From Rhodoferax mekongensis (GTDB lineage: Bacteria > Pseudomonadota > Gammaproteobacteria > Burkholderiales > Burkholderiaceae_C): 64,000 nt of DNA. Each line of letters begins with the position of its first letter. Positions within the stretch are counted from its first letter, which is position 1. The DNA lies in assembly GCF_032191775.1 (NCBI RefSeq), contig NZ_CP132507.1, forward strand, positions 3,825,337 through 3,889,336, read 5' to 3'. The notes beneath the pieces are model-generated. The model did not search any database, was not told the origin of the DNA, and worked only from the letters and a program-made list of their open reading frames with translations. Below, piece by piece: positions 22,111 through 32,229 of the stretch. Made by a program: the position numbers and the translations under genes.

Positions 22111-23273
22111 TCGCTGCGTGGGCCCGCAGCGCGGTCGCGCCGCACGGAGGCGCGTTCCGTCATTTGCATGCTCATGAGATCGGTGCCCCAGTGCTGCAAG
22201 CACTGCTAGAGCGTGCCGGCATACCGGCCAGCGCGGTGGATGCCGTGGTCATGGGCAATGCGCTGGGCGCAGGCGGCAACCCGGCACGCATGGTGGCACT
22301 GGCTGCCGGGCTACCGGACCGCTGCGCTGCGTTTTCTGTTGACACCCAATGCTGCGCCGGACTGGATGCAGTAGCTATTGCCGCCGGGCTGCTCGCCAGC
22401 GGCCAGGCCGACGTCGTGGTGGCTGGGGGTGTCGAAGCCTGGAGCCGCGCGCCCATACGGCAGCACCGCCCCTTGGTGGCCGGCGATCCCACATCACCCT
22501 ACGAGCGTCCCGCTTTTGCCCCTGAACCGGCGCGCGACCCCGACTTGCTGCAAGCGGCTGCGGACTTTGCAGCGACCCACCACATCAGCCGGGCCCAGCA
22601 AGACGCCTACGCCCTGCACAGCCACGAGCGGGCTTTGGCGCACCGCGAGCTGCAGGCAACTGAAATCGTGCCCGTGGCGGGCCTGCATTGGGATGCCTAC
22701 CCGCGCGCCATGCGTCCTGCTGCGGTTGCCCGGCTGCCGGTGCAAGCGGTGGGCGCTCAGACAGATGCAGGCATAGCCCCCTTGGACTGCGCCGTCAGCA
22801 CCCTGGCCATTTCCACCCGCGCCGATGGTGCGGCCATGGTGCTGCTGATGACGGAAGCCGCAGCCTGCAAACATGGCGTACGGCCTGCTGCCCAATGGCG
22901 CGCCAGCGCGTCGGTAGGCCTGGACCCCGCCATGCCGCTCTTGGCGGCCGAAGCGGCCACGCGGGCGGTGTTGCAACGTGCGAACCTGCAAAACGCCAGT
23001 GACTGTGAGGTCATCGAGCTGCACGATGCCTTTGCCGTGCAAGGACTCTCGTATTGCGCGGCCTTGGGTCTGAGCCCGGACTCCATCAACCGGCTGGGCG
23101 GAGGCATCGCGCGGGGCCACCCCATCGGCGCTTCAGGCGCCATTGCCTTGGTGCGGGTGTTGGCGGATTTGCAGCGCCTGGGCCGCCCGTGTGCGTTGGG
23201 CTTGGCGGCGGTGGCCGGCGCAGGCGGCATTGGCGCTGCGACGGTAGTGGAGTGGCTAGGCGAAACGGCTTAG
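22089..23273 (+). CDS. Thiolase-like protein (YhfS-like) lacking the second catalytic Cys
   Basis: A 394-residue thiolase-fold protein starting at the ATG at 22089, inside the end of the ligase gene. The nucleophile region is DTQCCAGLDAV (Cys88/89) and the GHP motif is GIARGHPIGASGA. The usual C-terminal CIGGG motif, which carries the acid/base Cys, reads VAGAGGIGAA here, so that Cys is absent. It may therefore catalyse a different condensation or act as a non-classical thiolase. The operon position matches Bacillus yhfS. It probably acts with the upstream ligase on acyl-CoA intermediates related to biotin. Its end overlaps the convergent nitroreductase gene by 4 bases. Confidence 0.8.
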   Translation: MPDTAALIAAWARSAVAPHGGAFRHLHAHEIGAPVLQALLERAGIPASAVDAVVMGNALGAGGNPARMVALAAGLPDRCAAFSVDTQCCAGLDAVAIAAGLLASGQADVVVAGGVEAWSRAPIRQHRPLVAGDPTSPYERPAFAPEPARDPDLLQAAADFAATHHISRAQQDAYALHSHERALAHRELQATEIVPVAGLHWDAYPRAMRPAAVARLPVQAVGAQTDAGIAPLDCAVSTLAISTRADGAAMVLLMTEAAACKHGVRPAAQWRASASVGLDPAMPLLAAEAATRAVLQRANLQNASDCEVIELHDAFAVQGLSYCAALGLSPDSINRLGGGIARGHPIGASGAIALVRVLADLQRLGRPCALGLAAVAGAGGIGAATVVEWLGETA

Positions 23274-23947
23274 CCGACCACTTTGAAAAAGCTGTCCACG
23301 TCGATGCGGCTGGTGCGCGTGCGGTTGACCGGAGCCGCTTCATCAGCGTACCCCAGGGCCACGCCACACACGACATGGCTCTCCGGCCCCAGCCCCAGAT
23401 GCTCGCGCACCAGACCGGGGTACGACGCCAGCGCGCCAATGGCACAGCTGGCCAACCCGCGGGACTGCGCCGCCAACAACAGGCCGTACAGCGCCATGCC
23501 CAAATCCATGAAGCTGCCGCTGCCCAAACCCCGCTCGATGGTCACGACCAGCGCCACCGGTGCATCAAAGAAACGGAAGTTGCGCTCAAACTGCTGGTCG
23601 CGCCCGGCGCGGTCCTCACGGGCAATGCCTATGCTGTCGTAAAGGGCTCGGGCCGCGGCCACTTGCCGGCGGCGCAAATGGCCGGGCATGGGGTCGGGGA
23701 AGTAGCTGTAGTCCTCGGCCTCGGCGCTGCCTTCGCGGTAAGCACCAGACATGGCCTGCGACAGGGCCTCGCGCACCGCGCCACGCACCTGAATGAAACT
23801 GCCCGGCTGCAGGTTGGCACCACTGGGCGCCAAACGCGCATTGACGAGCAACTCATGCAACAGGGAATCAGGCACCGGCTGGTCGGTAAAGCCGCGCACC
23901 GAAGTGCGGGCGCGCGCCAAAGCGGTGAAGGCGTCGAGGTCCGACAT
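23270..23947 (-). CDS. Nitroreductase family protein
   Basis: A 225-residue FMN-dependent oxidoreductase. Family features are RTSVRGFTDQPVP (FMN phosphate contacts near the start), APSGANLQPGSF, the central helix GSFMDLGMALYGLLLAA, and the C-terminal GVALGYADEAAPVNRTR with the Arg that contacts FMN. It reduces nitro or quinone compounds using NAD(P)H; the physiological substrate is unknown. It is cytoplasmic and has no partner gene in an obvious operon, though ghrA lies 5 bases upstream of its start on the same strand and could be co-transcribed. Confidence 0.88.
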   Translation of the reverse strand: MSDLDAFTALARARTSVRGFTDQPVPDSLLHELLVNARLAPSGANLQPGSFIQVRGAVREALSQAMSGAYREGSAEAEDYSYFPDPMPGHLRRRQVAAARALYDSIGIAREDRAGRDQQFERNFRFFDAPVALVVTIERGLGSGSFMDLGMALYGLLLAAQSRGLASCAIGALASYPGLVREHLGLGPESHVVCGVALGYADEAAPVNRTRTSRIDVDSFFKVVG

Positions 23948-23952
23948 GCCGC

Positions 23953-24882
23953 TCAGTAGCCCCGCCCAGCATCCACCAACCCTGCCACCGACTGCCCGCT
24001 TTGCAGCGCTGCAATCTTGCGGGCGATCTGGGCAATGCTTTCCGAACGCAGGGTGCGCGCTGAGGTGTGGGGTGTGAGCGTGATTTTGGGGTGCGACCAG
24101 AAAGGGTGCCGTTTGGGCAAGGGCTCCACGCGGAATACGTCCAGCGTGGCACCTGCAAGATGGCCACTGTCGATGGCGGCGAGCAAATCAGCATCCACCA
24201 CATGGGCACCACGGGCCACGTTGATCACATAACCACCGGGGCGGATGTGGGCCAGTGTGCGGGCATTGAGAATGCTGTCAGTCTCTGGCGTGAGAGGCAG
24301 CAGGCACACCACGATGCGACTGGCCGCCAGAAAGTCCTTCAGCCGCACTTCCCCATGGAAGCACTGCACACCTTCCAGATTTTTGGGTGAACGGCTCCAG
24401 CCATTCACCGGAAAATCGAACTGCGCCACGGCTTTGGCCACGCGCTCGCCCAAGACCCCCAGCCCCAGCACGCCCACAGGGTAGTCCACCCGGCTGCGCG
24501 GCTTGCGGAAAGACCACTTGCCGTTGGCCATGTCGGCCTCGTAGCCATCGAACTCACGGAAGTGGCGGATCACCGCGTGGCACACATACTCCGCCATTTG
24601 CACCGACATGCCGGCATCGTCCAAGCGGATGACGGGCACTCCGGCAGGCAGGTTCAGCTTCATCAGGGCATCCACACCGGCACCGGTGTTAAAGATGGCC
24701 TTCAGGCCCTGCTGCTCGTCCAGCATTTGCTGCGGGGGCTTCCAAACGACTGCGTAGTCCGCCGCCGGTGCGCCGGGTTGCCAGAGGGAGACCTCGGCGC
24801 CGGGAATGGCGCCTTGAAGGCCGGGGATCCAGGTAGCCTCGTCGTAATCGGCCGAATAGTAGGTAATGCGCAAAGAACTCAT
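23953..24882 (-). CDS. ghrA: Glyoxylate/hydroxypyruvate reductase A (2-hydroxyacid dehydrogenase)
   Basis: About 309 residues from the ATG at 24880-24882 (MSSLRITYYSADYDE); upstream frame extension rests on a TTG and looks spurious. It is a D-2-hydroxyacid dehydrogenase: NAD(P) motif GVLGLGVLGERVA, the catalytic Arg in INVARGAHV, Glu in DVFRVEPLPKRHPFW, and His in TPHTSA. The PLPKRHPFW segment is typical of the GhrA subgroup. It reduces glyoxylate and hydroxypyruvate to glycolate and glycerate in the cytoplasm. It lies just downstream of liuD. Confidence 0.87.
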   Translation of the reverse strand: MSSLRITYYSADYDEATWIPGLQGAIPGAEVSLWQPGAPAADYAVVWKPPQQMLDEQQGLKAIFNTGAGVDALMKLNLPAGVPVIRLDDAGMSVQMAEYVCHAVIRHFREFDGYEADMANGKWSFRKPRSRVDYPVGVLGLGVLGERVAKAVAQFDFPVNGWSRSPKNLEGVQCFHGEVRLKDFLAASRIVVCLLPLTPETDSILNARTLAHIRPGGYVINVARGAHVVDADLLAAIDSGHLAGATLDVFRVEPLPKRHPFWSHPKITLTPHTSARTLRSESIAQIARKIAALQSGQSVAGLVDAGRGY

Positions 24883-24917
24883 ACCCGCATTTTCACCGCA
24901 GCGCAGGCCGCCTTCCT

Positions 24918-26954
24918 TCAAGCGGGGACCGCCATGCGCAGCAGTTCGCTACCCTCGGTCACCTGGTCGCCCGGCGCGAATAGCAGTTCATCCACTGTGC
25001 CGTCGGCCGGCGCGGCAATGGTGTGCTCCATCTTCATGGCCTCCATCACGGCGAGGGCCTGACCTTTTTTGACGACATCGCCCGCCTTCACTGCAAACGA
25101 CACCACTTTGCCGGGCATGGGCGCGGTCAGGCGGCCGCCTTCAGCCTGTGCATCACCAGCATGGGCCAACGCATCAATCGCTATGATTTGTGTAGCGCCT
25201 CGCGCAGTGAATACGTGCGCCAGAGGCCCATTTCCATACACATGCAACAAGCTGCGCTGCTCGCCGACGCGCACATCCAAGGCTTCGCCTTGCGCCGACC
25301 ATTGCAGCGGGTACGTCTGCCCGTCCACCGTCAGCTCCAGCGCGCCGCCACGCATTGTGCGCAACAGGGCGGTGTGGGGCGCGCCGGCATATTCGAGTGC
25401 AAAGCTGCGCACCTGAGCGCCGTGGGACTTCCAACCATCGCGCTGCGCCCAAGGGTCTTGCCAGCCGCGCGCATCGGCTTGTGCGGCTTGGCGTGATCCC
25501 GTCTGCAATGTGTGGGCAATCAGTGCCGCCGCGGCCAGTGGCAAGCCCACCTTATCCTGATGGAACAAGGCGCTTGCTTCGCGCGGAATCAGCGCCGTAT
25601 CCAGTTGGGCGGCTGCAAACGAAGCGCTAGTGGTCACGTGGCGCAAGAACTGCACATTGGTCGCCAGGCCCACGATGTGGGTCTGCGCCAAGGCTGCGTC
25701 CAATCGGGCCAGTGCCTCCTCACGGGTGGCACCATGCACGATCAGCTTGGCCACCATGGAGTCGTAGAACGGGCTGATGGCATCGCCCTCGCGCACGCCG
25801 GAGTCCACCCGCACGCCGCGCTCTGCACGCGTGAAGCTCGCATGGGGCGGCAAACCATAGTCCTGCAATGAACCGGTGGCAGGAAGGAAGTTGTTATCGG
25901 GGTTCTCGGCGCAAATGCGGGCCTCGATGGCGTGGCCGTGGATCTGCAATTGGTCCTGGTGCAAAGGCAGCGGCTCGCCACTGGCCACACGCAACTGCCA
26001 CTCCACCAGGTCGAGGCCGGTGATAGCCTCGGTGACCGGGTGCTCCACCTGCAGGCGGGTGTTCATCTCCATGAAATAGAACTTCATGGCCTCGGGGTGC
26101 TCGTAGCCGCCGGGCTGCTCCACGATGAACTCCACGGTGCCAGCGCCCACGTAGTTCACGGCACGGGCGGCTTCCACGGCGGCCTGGCCCATCTGGGCGC
26201 GCAATGCGGGCGTCATCCCTGGCGCGGGAGCCTCTTCCAACACCTTCTGGTGGCGGCGCTGCACCGAGCAATCGCGCTCGAACAGGTAGACATAGTTGCC
26301 CTGGGTGTCGCCGAACACCTGAATCTCGATATGGCGCGGTCGCTGCACGTATTTCTCAATCAGCACCGCGTCATCGCCAAAGCTGTTGATCGCCTCGCGC
26401 TTGCACGATGCCAGCGCGTCGGCAAAGTCTTCTGACTTGTCCACCGCGCGCATGCCCTTGCCACCACCACCTGCGCTGGCTTTGATGAGCACCGGGTAGC
26501 CGATGCGGTCGGCCTCGCGCTGCAACATGGCGGGGTCTTGGTCCTTGCCGTGGTAGCCGGGCACCAACGGCACACCGGCCTTTTCCATCAGCTGCTTGGA
26601 CTCGGCCTTCAGGCCCATGGCCTGGATGGCGCTGGCAGGCGGCCCGATGAAGACCAGACCCGCGGCAGCGCAAGCGTTGGCGAATTCTTCGTTCTCGCTC
26701 AGAAACCCATAGCCGGGGTGAATGGCCTGCGCGCCCGTGGCCTGGGCCGCTTCGATGATGCGCTCCCAGCGCAGGTAACTGTCTTTCGGTGCGCTGCCCC
26801 CGATGTGCACCGCCTCATCACACGCCGCAACATGCTTGGCATGCGCATCCGCATCGGAATAAACCGCTACGGTTTTGATAGCTAGCCGCGCAGCGGTGGC
26901 GGCCACGCGGCAGGCAATTTCTCCACGATTGGCGATGAGAATTTTGGTGAACAT
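24918..26954 (-). CDS. liuD: 3-methylcrotonyl-CoA carboxylase, biotinylated alpha subunit
   Basis: A 678-residue biotin-dependent carboxylase subunit: biotin carboxylase domain (ILIANRGEIACRV start, ATP-grasp glycine loop ASAGGGGKGMRAVD, MNTRLQVEHPVTE), a middle domain with HIVGLATNVQFLR, and a C-terminal biotinyl domain with VMEAMKMEH (biotin on Lys). Together with the beta subunit at 29.3-31.0 kb it carboxylates 3-methylcrotonyl-CoA in leucine breakdown. Two hydrolase genes separate it from liuB on the same strand. Sequences resembling family D repeats at ~25,180 and ~26,865 fall on segments whose peptides are natural for the family, so they were not annotated as insertions. Confidence 0.93.
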   Translation of the reverse strand: MFTKILIANRGEIACRVAATAARLAIKTVAVYSDADAHAKHVAACDEAVHIGGSAPKDSYLRWERIIEAAQATGAQAIHPGYGFLSENEEFANACAAAGLVFIGPPASAIQAMGLKAESKQLMEKAGVPLVPGYHGKDQDPAMLQREADRIGYPVLIKASAGGGGKGMRAVDKSEDFADALASCKREAINSFGDDAVLIEKYVQRPRHIEIQVFGDTQGNYVYLFERDCSVQRRHQKVLEEAPAPGMTPALRAQMGQAAVEAARAVNYVGAGTVEFIVEQPGGYEHPEAMKFYFMEMNTRLQVEHPVTEAITGLDLVEWQLRVASGEPLPLHQDQLQIHGHAIEARICAENPDNNFLPATGSLQDYGLPPHASFTRAERGVRVDSGVREGDAISPFYDSMVAKLIVHGATREEALARLDAALAQTHIVGLATNVQFLRHVTTSASFAAAQLDTALIPREASALFHQDKVGLPLAAAALIAHTLQTGSRQAAQADARGWQDPWAQRDGWKSHGAQVRSFALEYAGAPHTALLRTMRGGALELTVDGQTYPLQWSAQGEALDVRVGEQRSLLHVYGNGPLAHVFTARGATQIIAIDALAHAGDAQAEGGRLTAPMPGKVVSFAVKAGDVVKKGQALAVMEAMKMEHTIAAPADGTVDELLFAPGDQVTEGSELLRMAVPA

Positions 26955-26990
26955 GGGTTTCTTTCTTTCAATGACGCGTGTAGCCCACGC

Positions 26991-28157
26991 CTAAGGGTTG
27001 GTCCAGACCACCTGGTCGTCTACCGCGTAGAGACGGCAGGGGTTACCGAACTTTTCACAATTTTTGATGGCGGTTTCCATGGCGGTTCGGCCGTAACCTC
27101 GGGCAATCGCGCCCTTGTCGGAAAGGGCCACGGCTCGGGGAAATGACTTTTCCAGCCATTCGCGGTATAGCGTTTTGCCCTTTTCGCTCATGCGAGGCAG
27201 CGCATCCACATTGGCCAGGGCAGCAAAGCCGCTGGGCGCAGGCACAGGTGCCGCGTGTACGTTGTCGTCCAGCACAGCCAGATCTACCGGGAACGCCAAC
27301 TCGCGGGACAAGAATTGCAGCATCTCGCGGGCAGACGCCACCCGTGCTTCCGGATTGCCACCCACCATGGCCTTGCCGGATTTGGTGCCACCCACGTTGT
27401 CGCGCTCAACCACCGGCGTGGCGCTGTCAAACGCATGGTAGCTGCCGGGGTACTGCACATAGCGCACCGGCTGCTTGGCTGCAGTCAGCCGATCAGTCCT
27501 CGATTTGCAGGTTGCAGCCGGCGTCCAGTTGTCCAATTCACCACTCATCACCAGCAAGGGCGCCACCACGCTGTAGGCCCATTGCTTCTCAAACACATTG
27601 CACCCTGGGTAAAACGCCACCAATGCCGCAGGCTTGATGCGCGCTTGGGCCACGCCATCGGCATTGCGGTCCGCAGTGGCCAGCACCGTCTGCCCGCCGT
27701 GGGACCAGCCCACCACCGCCATTTTGCTGGCGTCTACCTCGGGTTGTGTGGCCAGCCATTGCAAAGCCGCCAGCACGTCCTGGCGCCGGTTGGCCTCAGT
27801 CAGCGTGCGCTCAGTGGGCTTTTGCTCGCAAATACTGTGGAACCCACGCGGCCCGAAGCTGTCCAGGTACAACACGCCCATGCCCGCATCGTGGAAGATG
27901 CGGATATAGCGGCTCTGCGCGTAGTTCAGCGTGGTCCGGTCTTGCGGCAGCCCGCCGCAGCCATGCAATGCAACAACAGCTGGCGCCTTGGCCGATCCAG
28001 CGGGAGCGGTCCAATAGGCCTTGAGCGTGACACCCGCTTCCTGGCTGGCAAAGCTCACTTCCTGGGTCACGGGTGCTGCCATTGCACTGCACAGGCCCAC
28101 CCAAACGGCCCAAGCCCCTACAACAATGTTCCGCACAGGACCGCCCCAAGCGCTCAT
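26991..28157 (-). CDS. Secreted dienelactone-hydrolase-like protein, hydrolase A
   Basis: About 388 residues from the ATG at 28155-28157, which has GGAG six bases upstream and overlaps the preceding stop (ATGA). A signal peptide (VVGAWAVWVGLCSAMA) precedes an alpha/beta-hydrolase domain: oxyanion region HGCGG, nucleophile GWSHGG, Asp in SGELDNWTP and His in GSYHAFD. After about residue 325 comes a separate ~60-residue C-terminal module, FPRAVALSDKG…NCEKFGNPCRLYAVDDQVVW, that also ends the neighbouring hydrolase B. Both Cys of the module could form a disulfide in the periplasm. The substrate is unknown. It lies in the liuD-liuB interval, perhaps within one transcript. Confidence 0.8.
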   Translation of the reverse strand: MSAWGGPVRNIVVGAWAVWVGLCSAMAAPVTQEVSFASQEAGVTLKAYWTAPAGSAKAPAVVALHGCGGLPQDRTTLNYAQSRYIRIFHDAGMGVLYLDSFGPRGFHSICEQKPTERTLTEANRRQDVLAALQWLATQPEVDASKMAVVGWSHGGQTVLATADRNADGVAQARIKPAALVAFYPGCNVFEKQWAYSVVAPLLVMSGELDNWTPAATCKSRTDRLTAAKQPVRYVQYPGSYHAFDSATPVVERDNVGGTKSGKAMVGGNPEARVASAREMLQFLSRELAFPVDLAVLDDNVHAAPVPAPSGFAALANVDALPRMSEKGKTLYREWLEKSFPRAVALSDKGAIARGYGRTAMETAIKNCEKFGNPCRLYAVDDQVVWTNP

Positions 28158-29326
28158 TTGCCGCTCCAAACCACATCGTTATCGACCGCGTAAAGCTTGC
28201 ATTTCAAACCGTAGCGAAGGCATTTGCCCATGGCCCGACCCACGGCGTAGTCACCCGTTGCGCTGCCGTAGCCGCCCTTTTCGGTGACGGCGAATGCGCG
28301 CGGAAGTTTGGTTGCCAGAAATTGCTGGTAGCCCTGCTTGTGTTCCTCGCGCACGGGTACTTTGCTGAGGTCGTTGATATCTGCATACCCTGTGGCGGCT
28401 GGGCGGGTTGCGATGGCCGGGGCAGTAAAGCCCAACTGGTTGAGAAAGTTGTCCACGTAGGGCAGCCAATGGTCCATGTCTTCGTCCAGGCCGTGGTGCC
28501 CTTCGTCACCGGGCGAGGGACCGAACACCGGAAACTCGGCCTTGCCGCCGTTGGAGACCCAGGCCTTGTGCCAGGACTTGGGTAACTCTGCACCCCAGTA
28601 TTTGTCATTCGGCCAATACAACCAGATCATGGGAACCTTGGCCGTCTTGGCGAGCCCGCCCCAGAAATATTCAACCGCTTGCGGCGAGTAAGGTTGCCCT
28701 GGCCGTGTGTAAGGATTGCCGCCGGAACCGCCCGCGAAATTGATGCCACCCACGAGCCCCGGCGGGGATTTGGACACGACGATGACCGAGGTGTGCCCCC
28801 CCGCACTTTGTCCGGCTACGACCCAGCGAGTGGCGTCCACATACGGCAAGGTCTTGGCCATGGATACCGTCGCCATGACCTGGGTGTACACCGCGTCGGC
28901 AAAGCCCTCAAACCGGGGACTGTTGGAGCCGCCGGTGTCTTCGGGATCAAAGTCGCCATAGGTTTCCCAATAGCCAATACGGGTAGGGACCATCACCACA
29001 AAGCCTTTCGCAGTGAAGTAGCGGGCGGCCATCTCCGGGCGATAGCGGCCTTGGCTGGCCCTTTTCTCCGGGACTGCCCGGCCATGGTTGAACACCATCA
29101 GGGGGAAAGGCCCCTCGCCCGCAGGGCGATAGATGGTGACGGGCATGGGCTTGGTCTCTTCCTTGCCATAGAGGTTTTTGACCGTGACAGGGATGCGCAC
29201 AATTTCCTCGCGCATGTCCTTGGCCATCACTTCCGAGGGCGTGGCGGATGTCGTTTGTGCCAGTGCGTGCGGCATCAACATCGATGCATACAACGCTGCT
29301 ACGGCAGACCAATAACGAAAACGCAT
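28154..29326 (-). CDS. Secreted alpha/beta hydrolase, hydrolase B
   Basis: A 390-residue protein with a signal peptide (VAALYASMLMPHALAQ). The hydrolase domain has VFNHGRAVP, nucleophile GQSAGGHTS and a His-rich loop DEGHHGLDEDMDHW. The last ~60 residues (LPRAFAVTEKGGYG…KCLRYGLKCKLYAVDNDVVW) match the end of hydrolase A although the catalytic domains are only distantly alike. This points to a shared accessory domain for substrate or partner binding in the periplasm. It overlaps hydrolase A by ATGA and follows liuB at 18 bases, so the genes are probably co-transcribed. Function unknown. Confidence 0.78.
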   Translation of the reverse strand: MRFRYWSAVAALYASMLMPHALAQTTSATPSEVMAKDMREEIVRIPVTVKNLYGKEETKPMPVTIYRPAGEGPFPLMVFNHGRAVPEKRASQGRYRPEMAARYFTAKGFVVMVPTRIGYWETYGDFDPEDTGGSNSPRFEGFADAVYTQVMATVSMAKTLPYVDATRWVVAGQSAGGHTSVIVVSKSPPGLVGGINFAGGSGGNPYTRPGQPYSPQAVEYFWGGLAKTAKVPMIWLYWPNDKYWGAELPKSWHKAWVSNGGKAEFPVFGPSPGDEGHHGLDEDMDHWLPYVDNFLNQLGFTAPAIATRPAATGYADINDLSKVPVREEHKQGYQQFLATKLPRAFAVTEKGGYGSATGDYAVGRAMGKCLRYGLKCKLYAVDNDVVWSGK

Positions 29327-29344
29327 TCCTCGCCCCTTTCAAAA

Positions 29345-30967
<1,623 letters not shown>

Positions 30968-31088
30968 GGGCGCATCCGGTCAAGGTTGAACAGTTATCCG
31001 GCATTGTGCGACTGACGGCTGGCAAGCACCGCCTCGCTGAGGTTGCAAATTGCGCCACAAGAGGCACAATTTTTGGCACACTGGCGAC

Positions 31089-32225
31089 ATGCCTTCCCAA
31101 GCCCCTGTTGCCGCCACGCCCATGGCTTTTGCCAGAGCCATGGTAGAGGCGTATGCGCGGTATCAGAAAGATCCTTCCCGGGCACTGGAGATGGCGCAGA
31201 TTACGCCAGGTGAACTGCAACAATCGGATGCCCGCATCACGGCGTGGCAGATGGAGCGCCTGTCAGAGACGGCCATGCGCGAACTGGACGACGAAGCCCT
31301 GGGCTGGTTCAGCCGTCGCTTGCCTTGGGGCAGCTACGGCATGCTGGCCCGCGCCTCGATTTCAGCACCCACCTTGTACGTCGCACTAAGCCGCTGGTGC
31401 CGCCACCATGGTCTGATCGCCCCGGACATCACCCTCACGCTGAGCACCGCAGGTGACACCGCCAGCATCACGCTCACCGAGGACGGCCGGTACGAGGACG
31501 GGGTGGCCGAAGTATTTGCGCAGGTCAAGGAGGAGCCCGCAACGCGGGCGGGGGACACGGAGCAAAAACTTCGGCCACCCCGTCTGCGCCTAACAAACCG
31601 GCTACCTGAGCCATTCCGCGAGTTCTGCATGGTCTCCGTACTGCGCAATGTGCTGGGCGTAGCCTGCTGGCTGATCGACTCGCGCATCACCCTGCTACAG
31701 GCGGACTTCCCCTTTGAACCACCGCCGCACGCAGATGCTTATGCAGTGCTGTTTCCGGGCCCCACGCGCTTCCAGCAAGCGCGGGCCGCTATTGTTTTTG
31801 ATGCGGAGTACCTGAAGCTCCCCCTGCGGCGGGATGAAAAATCTTTGCAGCAGATGCTGCAACATGCGCTGCCACTGACCGTGCACCAGTACCGGCGCGA
31901 CCGCTTGCTGGTGCAGCAGGTGCGCCAGCTGCTGAGCGCCCAGCCCCAAGACACCCACAGTGCAGAGGCACTGGCCGCCCTGTTGAACGTATCCCCCCGC
32001 ACCTTGCACCGCCAACTCAGGGAAGAAGGCGCCACACTGCAGGCCCTCAAAGATGAGGTGCGCCACAGCAAAGCCAGCGAACTGTTGCTGCGCAGCCAGC
32101 GGCCCATCAAGCAGGTGGCGGAGGCCGCAGGGTTTCAGAACGAGAAGAGCTTTATCCGCGCCTTCAAAACATGGTCCGGACAGACGCCCGCCGAGTTCCG
32201 GCGCAGCGCCACACCCGGAACCTGA
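31089..32225 (+). CDS. AraC-family transcriptional regulator with a repeat-encoded insert
   Basis: About 378 residues from the ATG at 31089; the frame upstream rests on a TTG and looks non-coding. The N-terminal effector-type domain (to about residue 260, with FREFCMVSVLRNVLGVACWLIDSR) is of the arabinose-binding-like class found in GadR/OruR-type regulators. The C-terminal AraC domain has two helix-turn-helix units (LAALLNVSPRTLHRQL and IKQVAEAAGFQNEKSFIRAFKTWSG). A family B palindrome at 31497-31584 inserts ~30 residues including QVKEEPATRAGDTEQ in the effector domain without shifting the frame. It is divergent from liuB, so leucine or acyl-CoA catabolism is a plausible target. Confidence 0.85.
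   Translation: MPSQAPVAATPMAFARAMVEAYARYQKDPSRALEMAQITPGELQQSDARITAWQMERLSETAMRELDDEALGWFSRRLPWGSYGMLARASISAPTLYVALSRWCRHHGLIAPDITLTLSTAGDTASITLTEDGRYEDGVAEVFAQVKEEPATRAGDTEQKLRPPRLRLTNRLPEPFREFCMVSVLRNVLGVACWLIDSRITLLQADFPFEPPPHADAYAVLFPGPTRFQQARAAIVFDAEYLKLPLRRDEKSLQQMLQHALPLTVHQYRRDRLLVQQVRQLLSAQPQDTHSAEALAALLNVSPRTLHRQLREEGATLQALKDEVRHSKASELLLRSQRPIKQVAEAAGFQNEKSFIRAFKTWSGQTPAEFRRSATPGT
31497..31584 (+). repeat. Family B palindromic element, copy 1 (in AraC-type regulator)
   Basis: Arms gacggggtggccgaagt (31497-31513) and its exact reverse complement (31568-31584) give a perfect 17-bp inverted repeat. The core at 31517-31564 (48 bp) is shared with the thiG copy with one mismatch; it begins TGCGCAGGTCAAGGAGGAGC and ends GCGGGCGGGGGACACGGAGC plus A. 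The core itself holds the hairpin gcccgc-aac-gcgggc. Confidence 0.95.
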
Positions 32226-32229
32226 GCGC

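Noticed and set aside
25172..25210. Possible degenerate family D repeat near the biotinyl domain of liuD
   Set aside because: Only part of the pattern is present and too decayed to call.
26860..26905. Possible family D repeat in liuD
   Set aside because: The encoded segment RLAIKTVAVYSDADA is natural in biotin carboxylases, so the match may be chance.
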